Below, piece by piece: positions 56,277-64,000 of a stretch of 64,000 nt of DNA. This stretch comes from Pandoraea sputorum (GTDB taxonomy: Bacteria > Pseudomonadota > Gammaproteobacteria > Burkholderiales > Burkholderiaceae), in assembly GCF_000814845.2 (NCBI RefSeq), contig NZ_CP010431.2, positions 2,976,001 to 3,040,000 of the forward strand. Direction: 5' to 3'. Positions within the stretch are counted from its first letter, which is position 1; each line of letters opens with the position of its first letter. The notes under the pieces were generated by a model. It had not been told where the DNA came from. It did no database searches and saw nothing but the letters and a program-made list of their open reading frames with translations. Made by a program: the position numbers and the translations under genes.

Positions 56277-57704
56277 ATGGTGCTCAACTGGCTCGACGTC
56301 GGCTTTGCCGTCGCCTGTCTCCACGCACTGGGGATCGCCGCCGCGATCCATGCCGTTCTGACGGTGCGCACCTCTCAGGGCGCCGTCGCCTGGGCCGTCT
56401 CGCTCGTGACGATGCCCTATCTCACGCTCGTCCCCTATCTGTTCCTCGGACGCTCGAAGTTCATCGGCTACGTGGAAGCACGTCGTGCGCGCAATGAAGT
56501 ACTGCAATCCCGAATGGGCGAGACGCAGTGGAGCGGCGAGCCACCTGTCGCAATGGAAGCGCACCCGGAGTTTGCAGCGCTCACAGCCATGACAGGAATG
56601 TCGTTCGTGGCAGGTAATCGCGTCAGGTTGCTCGTCAACGGACGAGCCACGTTCGACGCCATCTTCGCCGCAATCGACCGCGCACGCGATTACGTCATTG
56701 TGCAGTTCTTCATCATCAAGGACGACGCGCTCGGGCGCGCCCTGTCCGCTCGCTTGTTGGCGCGCGCCGCAACGGGTGTGAAGGTCTATCTCCTGTACGA
56801 CAGCATCGGCAGCCACGACCTGCCGCGCAGTTATTGTCAGAAGCTGCGCGAAGGTGGCGTGCAGGTGCACGAGTTCGCCGCCAAAAAGCGCGGCATCTTC
56901 GTCAATCGCTTTCAGTTGAATTTCCGCAATCACCGCAAGATCGTGGTGATCGACGGCAACGAAGCGTTCATTGGGGGGCACAACGTCGGGGTGGAATATC
57001 TCGGCGAGAAGCCGCCGCTCGCACCGTGGCGTGACACGCACATTTCCGTGCGTGGACCGGCAGTGGTGGGTATTCAGCGCGCCTTTGCCGAGGACTGGCA
57101 CTGGTCTACCGGAATGGTGCCGGAGCTCAACCGTCAACCTGTCGCCTCCGGTGAAGACATGCACTGTCAGGTGGTGCCGAGCGGCCCGGCGGATCGTCTT
57201 GAGACGTCCTCGCTCTTCTTCGTGACGGCGATCAATGCTGCACAAAAGCGTATTTGGCTCACCACGCCCTACTTCGTCCCTGACGAAGCCGTATTCGCCG
57301 CGCTGCGCCTGGCGGTGCTGCGCGGTGTCGACGTGCGCATACTGATTCCGGACCGGGCGGACCATTATGTGGTGTTCGAGGCGACGACATCGTATGCCTA
57401 CGAGGCGGCGCGTAGTGGCATCAACGTCTATCGCTATCACCACGGCTTCATCCATCAGAAGGTCGTGCTGATCGACGACAACGCGGCGGCGGTCGGCAGC
57501 GCAAACCTCGACAACCGGTCGTTCCGCCTGAACTTCGAACTCATGCTACTCACGGTGGACCGCGGTTTCGCCGATGACGTCGCTTTCATGCTCACGCACG
57601 ACTTCGAACACGCCGGGCTGCTGAACAAAGACGACTTCCGGAAGATGCCGAAATGGCGTCAGATCGTGATGCGCGTCGCAAGGTTGTTTGCACCGATTCT
57701 CTAG
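56277..57704 (+). CDS. cls: Cardiolipin synthase
   Basis: This phospholipase-D superfamily membrane enzyme condenses phosphatidylglycerol into cardiolipin. It has 475 residues. Two N-terminal membrane helices come first (VGFAVACLHALGIAAAIHAV; AVAWAVSLVTMPYLTLVPYL). The two HKD motifs follow in NHRKIVVIDGNEAFIGGHNV and IHQKVVLIDDNAAAVGSANL. ATG 56277 is used; a GGAGGT at 56259-56264 is 12 bp upstream, slightly far. Position between prmB and the ABC-F gene suggests its own unit. Confidence 0.93.
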   Translation: MVLNWLDVGFAVACLHALGIAAAIHAVLTVRTSQGAVAWAVSLVTMPYLTLVPYLFLGRSKFIGYVEARRARNEVLQSRMGETQWSGEPPVAMEAHPEFAALTAMTGMSFVAGNRVRLLVNGRATFDAIFAAIDRARDYVIVQFFIIKDDALGRALSARLLARAATGVKVYLLYDSIGSHDLPRSYCQKLREGGVQVHEFAAKKRGIFVNRFQLNFRNHRKIVVIDGNEAFIGGHNVGVEYLGEKPPLAPWRDTHISVRGPAVVGIQRAFAEDWHWSTGMVPELNRQPVASGEDMHCQVVPSGPADRLETSSLFFVTAINAAQKRIWLTTPYFVPDEAVFAALRLAVLRGVDVRILIPDRADHYVVFEATTSYAYEAARSGINVYRYHHGFIHQKVVLIDDNAAAVGSANLDNRSFRLNFELMLLTVDRGFADDVAFMLTHDFEHAGLLNKDDFRKMPKWRQIVMRVARLFAPIL

Positions 57705-57907
57705 GCGGCCGGGGGCCTGCCCCCCCTACCCCCCATCATCAATGGTCGAAGCCCAAGGTCGGCGCCCCCCCGCGCGCAAAACTGAGCAAGGATCGACGCA
57801 AGCCGTAGCACCCGACGCGCGGCACTGTAAAATGTGCACTTTCGCCGTGCGCGTGCGCTGGCCTCGTTCCATTACGTTTTTCGTCTGCCCCCAATTCCCC
57901 TTTCGCT

Positions 57908-59848
57908 GTGATCCGATTCGAACACCTCAGCCTCGCCCGCGGCACCAAGTCGCTCTTCGAAGACACCTCCGTCACGCTGAACCCGGGCGAGCGCGTCGGC
58001 CTCGTCGGCGCGAACGGCGCAGGCAAATCCACGCTCTTCGCGCTGCTGCGCGGCCAGTTACACGCCGATAGCGGCGACGCCTTCGTGCCCAGCAGTTGGC
58101 GCGTCGCGCACGTCATGCAGGAGACGCCTGCCGTCGATCGCACAGCGCTCGACTACGTGCTCGATGGCGACACTCGTTTGCGGGAAATCGAAGCGAAGCT
58201 CGCCGCCGCCGAAGCCGCCCACGACGGACACGCCCAAGGTGAAGCCCACGCTGCCTTCGCCGACGCCGACGGGTACACCGCCCCCGCACGCGGCGAGGCC
58301 CTGCTCCTCGGCCTCGGCTTCACGCTCGCGCAAACGCAGTTGCCGGTTGCCAGCTTCTCCGGCGGCTGGCGCATGCGTCTGAATCTGGCGCAGGCGCTGA
58401 TGTGCCCGTCCGATCTGCTGCTGCTCGACGAACCGACCAACCACCTGGATCTGGACGCGATTGTCTGGCTCGAAGACTGGCTCAAGCGCTACGCAGGCAC
58501 GCTGATCGTGATTTCCCACGATCGCGAATTTCTGGACGAGGTCTGTAACGTCACCCTGCATCTCGAGAACCAACAGATCAAGCGCTACGGCGGCAACTAC
58601 AGCCAATTCGAAATCACGCGCGGCCAGCAACTGGCGCTGCAACAAAACGCCTTTGATAAGCAGCAGAAGACGATTGCTCACCTCGAATCGTTCATCACGC
58701 GCTTCAAAGCCAAGGCGACCAAGGCGCGTCAGGCGCAGAGCCGCATGAAGGCGCTCGAAAAGATGGAGCGCATCGCGCCCGCACACGTCGCGTCGCCGTT
58801 CACGTTCGAATTCCGACCGGCCGATAGCGCACCGAATCCGATGCTCGTGCTCGAAGGCGTTCGCTGCGGCTATCACCTCGATGATGGCGGCGAAAAGGTG
58901 ATCTTGCCCCATGTGACGATGTCGGTGCAGAACGAGCAACGCATCGGCCTGCTCGGCGCGAACGGGCAAGGGAAATCGACACTGATCAAGACATTGGCCG
59001 GCACGCTTGAAGCACTTGCCGGAGACGTGAAGACCGGCAAGGGATTACAGATCGGCTACTTCGCGCAACATCAGGTCGAAACCTTGCGTCACGACGATTC
59101 GCCGTTGCAGCACCTGCAGCGTCTCGCGCCCGACACGCGCGAGCAGGAATTGCGCGACTTCCTCGGCGGATTCAACTTCCGGGGCGATATGGCGACGTCG
59201 TCCATCGCGCCCTTCTCCGGCGGTGAAAAGGCGCGTCTCGCGCTCGCACTGATCATCTGGCAAAAGCCGAACCTTCTGCTGCTGGACGAGCCGACCAATC
59301 ACCTGGATCTGGAAACGCGCCACGCGCTGACGATGGCGCTCGCACAGTTCGACGGCACGCTGATTCTCGTCTCGCACGACCGGCATCTGCTGCGCGCAAC
59401 GACCGATCAGTTCCTTCTCGTCGCCGGCGGCGAAGTGAAGCCGTTCGACGGTGATCTCGACGATTACCGCGACTGGCTGCTGCAGCACGCGGCCGATCAG
59501 CGCGCAGCCGCACGCGAAGCCAGCGCAGGCGCCGGCGATAGCGCGAGTGGCGACGATGGCGTCAATCGCCGCGATCAGAAGCGTGCCGAGGCGCAAGAAC
59601 GCCAGCGTCTGTCGCAACTGCGCAAGCCGCTCCAGCGCAAGATCGAAAAACTGGAAGCATCGATGAGCCAACTGTCGGACGAGAAGGCCCGGCTCGATGC
59701 CATCCTCGCGGACAGTGCCACATACGAAGACGCGAAGAAATCGCTCCTGACCGATAGCCTCAGGCAGCAGGCCGATGTGACCGCCAGGCTCGCCAACGTC
59801 GAAGCCGAATGGCTCGAAGCGCAGGAAGCCATGGAGCAGATCGTCTGA
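57908..59848 (+). CDS. ABC-F family ribosome-associated ATPase (YheS-like)
   Basis: This soluble tandem ATPase of 646 residues has no membrane domain. The first ATPase has GLVGANGAGKSTLFALL, the signature FSGGWRMRLNLAQAL and LLLLDEPTNHLDLDAIVWL. The second has GLLGANGQGKSTLIKTL, FSGGEKARLALALIIWQ and LLLDEPTNHLDLETRHALTM. Between lies the linker with TKARQAQSRMKALEKMERI. The C-terminus is a coiled coil. ABC-F proteins act on the ribosome E site, in translation or antibiotic protection. The start is GTG 57908; length and layout match YheS. Confidence 0.93.
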   Translation: MIRFEHLSLARGTKSLFEDTSVTLNPGERVGLVGANGAGKSTLFALLRGQLHADSGDAFVPSSWRVAHVMQETPAVDRTALDYVLDGDTRLREIEAKLAAAEAAHDGHAQGEAHAAFADADGYTAPARGEALLLGLGFTLAQTQLPVASFSGGWRMRLNLAQALMCPSDLLLLDEPTNHLDLDAIVWLEDWLKRYAGTLIVISHDREFLDEVCNVTLHLENQQIKRYGGNYSQFEITRGQQLALQQNAFDKQQKTIAHLESFITRFKAKATKARQAQSRMKALEKMERIAPAHVASPFTFEFRPADSAPNPMLVLEGVRCGYHLDDGGEKVILPHVTMSVQNEQRIGLLGANGQGKSTLIKTLAGTLEALAGDVKTGKGLQIGYFAQHQVETLRHDDSPLQHLQRLAPDTREQELRDFLGGFNFRGDMATSSIAPFSGGEKARLALALIIWQKPNLLLLDEPTNHLDLETRHALTMALAQFDGTLILVSHDRHLLRATTDQFLLVAGGEVKPFDGDLDDYRDWLLQHAADQRAAAREASAGAGDSASGDDGVNRRDQKRAEAQERQRLSQLRKPLQRKIEKLEASMSQLSDEKARLDAILADSATYEDAKKSLLTDSLRQQADVTARLANVEAEWLEAQEAMEQIV

Positions 59849-59897
59849 CAGGTGTCGTGGCGATACCTTCTACCGATCTGAAACCGATTCGAACACG

Positions 59898-60626
59898 ATG
59901 TCGACATCAACGATTGATGCACGCATGGATGCGCTGATCGCATCCATGACGACGACTGAGACAGTGCTTAAGACACTTACTCAAACGGACCGCACAGCGC
60001 TTGGGCTCGCTCAGGCGGCACTGAGCGCGTCGAAGCCGCAGTCGGTCGGTAAGCCCACCAGCTCGGCCGCATTGGGTGAAATTGCCGGAGAAATGCACTT
60101 CCTGTCGCACGTCTCGATGAATGACCTGCTCGACGAGTGGCGTCGCCTTTATGCGGAAGGCCCCATGCAAGCGCCGCAAGCCGCCAACGATATGGACGCA
60201 GCGCCACGGCTAGTGGAACATCAGGCGATCTTCCGCACGATGGTCGCGCATTTGAAAACCATGGCGACCGTCAGAAATCGAGAGGCAGACACCTTGCGCA
60301 CCGCCTTCGCTTCGCTGGCTGAACTGATCGGGCAAAACGCCCCCGTCGAGAAGACGTTGATTGCGCGCATGCGTGCCGTCGGCGCGCAGTTACTGCACAA
60401 CGAGACGTGGCTGAGCGCTGGCACCAATGCTGGCGCTCAAGCGCGCAACGTGACCTATCAATCGCTGCAGCGCGAGGGGATGACGTCCAATGCACAAGCC
60501 GAGCAACTCGTCGAACTGATCCAACTCGATTTGATGCGCCTGAAGTGGGTGAGCGAGTTCGAACCCGCTCTGAAGGCACAGACGGAGGCGCTTGCCTCCG
60601 CCAGCGCGGCACTCGGCGACAGTTGA
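59898..60626 (+). CDS. Hypothetical protein, helical, unrecognised
   Basis: I do not recognise this 242-residue protein. It has no signal peptide or membrane segment. The predicted content is mostly helical, with Leu/Ala-rich amphipathic stretches (VLKTLTQTDRTALGLAQAAL, AEQLVELIQLDLMRLKWVSE) and Trp/His-containing GEMHFLSHVSMNDLLDEWRR. No Cys is present. Codon use looks like its neighbours, and ATG 59898 follows the ABC-F stop by 49 bp, so it may be co-transcribed. It could be an orphan or lineage-specific gene. No function is proposed. Confidence 0.65.
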   Translation: MSTSTIDARMDALIASMTTTETVLKTLTQTDRTALGLAQAALSASKPQSVGKPTSSAALGEIAGEMHFLSHVSMNDLLDEWRRLYAEGPMQAPQAANDMDAAPRLVEHQAIFRTMVAHLKTMATVRNREADTLRTAFASLAELIGQNAPVEKTLIARMRAVGAQLLHNETWLSAGTNAGAQARNVTYQSLQREGMTSNAQAEQLVELIQLDLMRLKWVSEFEPALKAQTEALASASAALGDS

Positions 60627-60695
60627 TGCCCGCCGGGCCGCTCACGTCGGCACACGATGCGCCGACGCGTCGTTCGACGCTACGACGAACGTGAA

Positions 60696-62069
60696 CTACA
60701 GTCCTGCCACCACCGAGATGGCTTGTTCCAGACGGTCGACGGCATGGACCTCCAGCCCGTCGATCGGCTGCTTCGGCGCATTTGCCTTCGGAATGATCGC
60801 AATCGAGAAGCCCAGCTTAGCCGCCTCTTTGAGACGATCCTGACCGCGCGGACTCGGCCGGATTTCCCCGGCAAGCCCCACTTCCCCGAACGCCACGATG
60901 CCTCGTGGCAGCGGTTTGTTGCGCAATGACGAATGGATCGCGAGCAACACCGCCAGGTCGGCAGCCGGTTCGGTAATCTTCACACCGCCGACGGCATTCA
61001 GAAACACGTCCTGATCGAAACAGGCGATGCCCGCATGACGATGCATCACCGCCAGCAACATGGCCAGGCGGTTCTGCTCCAGACCCACGGCCAGACGTCG
61101 CGGATTCGGCACCTGCGCAGTATCGACCAGCGCCTGCACTTCGACGAGCAGCGGCCGTGTGCCCTCCTGCGTCACCAGCACACACGAACCAGGCACGCTT
61201 TGCTCATGCTGCGAGAGGAAGAGCGCCGACGGGTTGGCCACGCCACGCAACCCCTTTTCCGTCATTGCAAACACGCCCAGCTCATTCACAGCGCCGAAGC
61301 GGTTCTTGAACGCGCGCACCAGACGATACGACGAATGCGTATCGCCTTCGAAGTAAAGCACCGTGTCCACAATGTGTTCCAACACGCGTGGCCCGGCGAG
61401 ACTACCTTCCTTCGTCACGTGGCCGACCATGATGACCGTCACGCCACTCTGCTTGGCGGTGCGCGTCAGTTGCGCTGCGCACTCTCGCACTTGCGCGACC
61501 GATCCCGGGGCCGACGTCAGCGCTTCGGAATAGATCGTCTGAATCGAGTCGATGACGACGACGTCGGGTTTTTCCGATTCGATCGCACCGAGAATCTTCT
61601 CAAGCTGGATTTCGGCGAGCAGATCGAGTTCGCCACCGCCCTCGCCAGCCGCCCCAAGGCCGAGCCGCTGCGCACGCAACGCAATCTGCGCGCCGGACTC
61701 TTCGCCGCTCACATACAACGCCCGACGCTCACGCGCGAGATGCGCGAGCGATTGCAGCAGCAGCGTCGACTTGCCGATCCCCGGGTCACCGCCGATCAAC
61801 ACCACACCGCCCGCGACGAGACCTCCGCCCAGCACGCGATCGAATTCGCTCACGCCGCTGGAAAAACGCGGTACATCAGAGGCTTCGATTTCCGCCAGTT
61901 TGCGAATCGGCGTGCTCTTGGCCAGCGATTGATAGCGATGACCGGTAGACGCTTCCGCTACCGATTCGACGAGCGTATTCCAGCCATTGCAATTGGGACA
62001 CTGGCCAGCCCACTTGGGGGTCTGGCCACCGCACTCGGTACAGATATAGACGGTCTTGGCTTTAGCCAT
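60696..62069 (-). CDS. radA: DNA repair protein RadA
   Basis: This is a branch-migration ATPase/helicase of homologous recombination. It has 457 residues. The N-terminal zinc finger has two CxxC pairs (VYICTECGGQTPKWAGQCPNC). The Walker A site is GGDPGIGKSTLLLQSLAHL. The RadA-specific KNRFG motif is in FKNRFGAVNELGVFAM. The C-terminal Lon-like domain has NAVGGVKITEPAADLAVLLA. ATG 62069 lies 22 bp from the alr stop, so alr and radA probably form one unit. Confidence 0.96.
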   Translation of the reverse strand: MAKAKTVYICTECGGQTPKWAGQCPNCNGWNTLVESVAEASTGHRYQSLAKSTPIRKLAEIEASDVPRFSSGVSEFDRVLGGGLVAGGVVLIGGDPGIGKSTLLLQSLAHLARERRALYVSGEESGAQIALRAQRLGLGAAGEGGGELDLLAEIQLEKILGAIESEKPDVVVIDSIQTIYSEALTSAPGSVAQVRECAAQLTRTAKQSGVTVIMVGHVTKEGSLAGPRVLEHIVDTVLYFEGDTHSSYRLVRAFKNRFGAVNELGVFAMTEKGLRGVANPSALFLSQHEQSVPGSCVLVTQEGTRPLLVEVQALVDTAQVPNPRRLAVGLEQNRLAMLLAVMHRHAGIACFDQDVFLNAVGGVKITEPAADLAVLLAIHSSLRNKPLPRGIVAFGEVGLAGEIRPSPRGQDRLKEAAKLGFSIAIIPKANAPKQPIDGLEVHAVDRLEQAISVVAGL

Positions 62070-62091
62070 GCAGGCAATCCTGTCGCGCGGT

Positions 62092-63162
62092 TCAGACGGC
62101 GTGGATCGGTACGCGACGCGCCACCGCACACATCAGTTCATAACCCAGCGTACCAGCCGAGGCGGCGACTTCGTCGATGCACAGGCCGCGCCCCCACAAG
62201 GTAACGGACGCCCCCACGCGCGCCTGCGGCACCGGGGTGAGATCGACAGACAACATGTCCATCGATACGCGGCCAACGGTGCGCGTGCGCACGCCGTCCA
62301 CCAGAATCGGCGTACCCGTGGGCGCGACACGCGGATAGCCGTCGGCATAACCACATGCCACGGTGCCTACGCGCATCGGCGTCTGCGCAACGAACGAACT
62401 GCCGTAGCCCACTGAGCCACCGGCAGGCACGTCCTGAATGCCGATGAGTTCGGCTTCGAGTGTCTGCGTCGGCTGAAGGTCGAGTTGCGCGGCCGTGACT
62501 TCCAACCCCTTCGGCGAAGAACCGTAGAGCATGATGCCGGGGCGCACCCACGCACCATGCGCAGTCGGATGGAACAGCGTGGCGGCCGAGTTAGACAGGC
62601 TGCGCTCGCCCGGCACGTCGCAAGCGCCGCGCTCGAACGTCTCCATCTGGTGCGCGATGCCCCGCTCGCCGTCGGCGTCGGAGAAGTGCGTCATCAGCAC
62701 GATCTGACTCACACCGGGGATGGCACGTGCGCGCTCCCACGCGGCGCGAAAGCGCTCCGGCGCGAAACCGAGGCGGTTCATGCCGGAGTTCATCTTGAGC
62801 TGGATATTGAGCGGCTTCGTTAACCGCGTGGTCTCGAGCATGCGCAACTGTTCGTCGCTATGCACCGTGGTCGTCAGACCGTACTTGTCGACGATGGCGA
62901 GGTCTTCGGGCTTGAAGAACCCTTCGAGCAGCAGGATCGGACCAGCCCAGCCCAGCTCTCGCAGGCGCACGGCCTCATCGAGGTCGAGCAGGCCGAAACC
63001 ATCGGTGTCACGCAATCCGGGGTAAGCGTTTTCGATGCCGTGTCCGTAGGCATTGGCCTTGACCACCGCCCAGACTTTGCTGTTGGGGGCGTGACGGCGG
63101 GCGACATCGAGATTATGGGCGAGTGCTGCGGTATGAATCGAAGCTTTGATTGGACGAGGCAT
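62092..63162 (-). CDS. alr: Alanine racemase
   Basis: This PLP enzyme makes D-alanine for peptidoglycan. It has 356 residues. The N-terminal barrel has the PLP Lys in [18 protein letters not shown], and the C-terminal beta-domain holds [18 protein letters not shown] and the region [17 protein letters not shown]. The C-terminal [13 protein letters not shown] is typical. ATG 63162 gives [20 protein letters not shown]; the upstream open frame is not conserved in character. Confidence 0.95.
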   Translation of the reverse strand: MPRPIKASIHTAALAHNLDVARRHAPNSKVWAVVKANAYGHGIENAYPGLRDTDGFGLLDLDEAVRLRELGWAGPILLLEGFFKPEDLAIVDKYGLTTTVHSDEQLRMLETTRLTKPLNIQLKMNSGMNRLGFAPERFRAAWERARAIPGVSQIVLMTHFSDADGERGIAHQMETFERGACDVPGERSLSNSAATLFHPTAHGAWVRPGIMLYGSSPKGLEVTAAQLDLQPTQTLEAELIGIQDVPAGGSVGYGSSFVAQTPMRVGTVACGYADGYPRVAPTGTPILVDGVRTRTVGRVSMDMLSVDLTPVPQARVGASVTLWGRGLCIDEVAASAGTLGYELMCAVARRVPIHAV

Positions 63163-63500
63163 GGCAGGATCGAATCTTAGGAGAAGCTGCGCCAGCATGG
63201 GCCGGCGGCATAACGCATCGGCATATTTTCGTGTTATAAAGCCGTGCGCACAACTTGTTTTGCCGAAATCTTTTTCCCGATAACAATATCGGTCTCAGAC
63301 CGAGGGCGACCGGGCGCCCGGCACGGGGGCTTCAAGACCGAACATACGGTCCATTAGCGACTTTTGCATGGCCGATGAGCGCAGATACCCCTGTGTTTAA
63401 GCCCGGTTTCTTCCCGTATGGGTATCCCTGACGGGATACCGCGGATTCCGACAACCGAGACACGCAAGTTTTACGCCGCACGGGATCGACTCAAGTACCG
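63163..63500. promoter_or_regulatory. Divergent alr/lplT intergenic region with several dyads
   Basis: This is a 338-bp non-coding stretch between alr and lplT. Three compact palindromes are visible: CGGTCTCAGACCG (63290-63302), CCGGGCGCCCGG (63310-63321), and GGTATCCC-TGAC-GGGATACC (63421-63440). No clear TTGACA/TATAAT pair was found on either strand. Palindromes of this size are compatible with operators or hairpins near the lplT start. Confidence 0.45.
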
Positions 63501-64000
63501 ATGAAGAAAGGCTTTTATACCATCATGGCCGCGCAGTTTTTTTCGTCGCTGGCCGACAATGCATTGCTAATTGCCGCAATCGCACTCCTGAAGGATCTGC
63601 ATTCCCCGCAGTGGATGACACCACTGCTCAAACTCTTCTTCGTTCTCTCGTACGTCATTCTCGCCGCCTACGTCGGTGCATTCGCCGACTCGATGCCCAA
63701 GGGCAAGGTCATGTTCATCAGCAACACGATCAAGGTCGTGGGCTGCATGATGATGCTGTTCGGCTCGCATCCGTTGATTGCGTACGGCGTGGTGGGCTTC
63801 GGCGCAGCGGCGTACTCACCTGCGAAGTACGGCATTCTCACGGAGCTATTGCCCGCCGAGAAACTCGTCGCGGCGAACGGCTGGATCGAAGGGTTGACCG
63901 TCAGTTCGATCATTCTCGGCACCGTACTCGGCGGTGCGCTTATCAGTCCGCACATATCCGCATGGGTGCTGCATCACACCCCTGAGGTGATCAGCTCGCC
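63501..64000 (+). CDS. lplT: Lysophospholipid transporter LplT, N-terminal part
   Basis: This major facilitator transporter moves lysophospholipids across the inner membrane for re-acylation. Only the first ~166 residues are present; the gene runs off the right edge. The start MKKGFYTIMAAQFFSSLADN and the motifs YVGAFADSMPKGKVMFISN and AAYSPAKYGILTELLP are characteristic. Several membrane helices are visible. Its usual partner, the acyltransferase gene aas, is often fused or adjacent and would be to the right if present. Confidence 0.9.
   Translation, partial: MKKGFYTIMAAQFFSSLADNALLIAAIALLKDLHSPQWMTPLLKLFFVLSYVILAAYVGAFADSMPKGKVMFISNTIKVVGCMMMLFGSHPLIAYGVVGFGAAAYSPAKYGILTELLPAEKLVAANGWIEGLTVSSIILGTVLGGALISPHISAWVLHHTPEVISS

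Noticed and set aside
57714..57737. G-quadruplex on minus in the cls-ABC-F gap
   Set aside because: Only two long G runs and one short run are present, so a four-tract quadruplex is not supported.

Overview
The window looks like a chromosomal segment of a high-G+C beta-proteobacterium of the Burkholderiales, most likely Burkholderiaceae. My guess is Pandoraea or a close relative, from the gene order and from the large autotransporter built on repeated AQSIGGGGG motifs. I could not run a search, so the genus is inference. No tRNA, rRNA, insertion sequence, prophage or CRISPR array was seen. Apart from the autotransporter at the left edge, every gene reads through without interruption.

Layout. 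(1) 1-5573, minus: a very large autotransporter adhesin that runs off the left edge and is broken by three one-base frameshifts in C runs. (2) 5676-8293, plus: a divergent NarL-type response regulator overlapping a membrane sensor kinase. (3) 8461-12178, minus: guaB, a small membrane protein gene and guaA (GMP synthesis). (4) 12460-14802: an EamA exporter, the ratA-rnfH pair, and divergent smpB. (5) 14941-16504, minus: an NfeD/stomatin pair. (6) 16661-20208: ppsA and its regulator ppsR, divergent. (7) 20316-35884, minus: the large translation and envelope cluster, in transcription order rpsB, tsf, pyrH, frr, uppS, cdsA, dxr, rseP, bamA, skp, lpxD, fabZ, lpxA, lpxB, rnhB and an rRNA/tRNA methyltransferase. 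(8) 36414-41923, plus: map, glnD and an S4-type pseudouridine synthase with a tandem-repeat N-terminus. (9) 42061-49981, minus: smc, zipA, ligA, def. (10) 50148-60626: a second EamA exporter, then on plus dapC, dapD, an ArsC/Spx-like gene, dapE, prmB, a cardiolipin synthase, an ABC-F protein and an unrecognised gene. (11) 60696-64000: radA and alr on minus, and the start of lplT on plus.

How the genes fit together. Region 7 couples ribosome production (S2, EF-Ts, RRF) to UMP, undecaprenyl phosphate, CDP-diacylglycerol and isoprenoid synthesis, outer-membrane protein assembly (BamA, Skp, RseP) and lipid A assembly. Region 10 holds three consecutive steps of lysine/diaminopimelate synthesis, and alr supplies D-alanine for the same cell wall. 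Region 9 groups chromosome organisation, septum formation and DNA ligation.

The most interesting signals are: three like-sized frameshifts confined to one giant autotransporter next to a two-component system; seven nearly identical in-frame 96-99 bp repeats in the pseudouridine synthase gene; an 11-bp sequence upstream of both divergent genes ppsA and ppsR in matching orientation; a perfect 14-bp hairpin between pyrH and frr; a long leader with a good promoter before rpsB; adjacent TTG starts on skp and bamA; and a possible leader ORF whose stop overlaps the GTG start of dapC.
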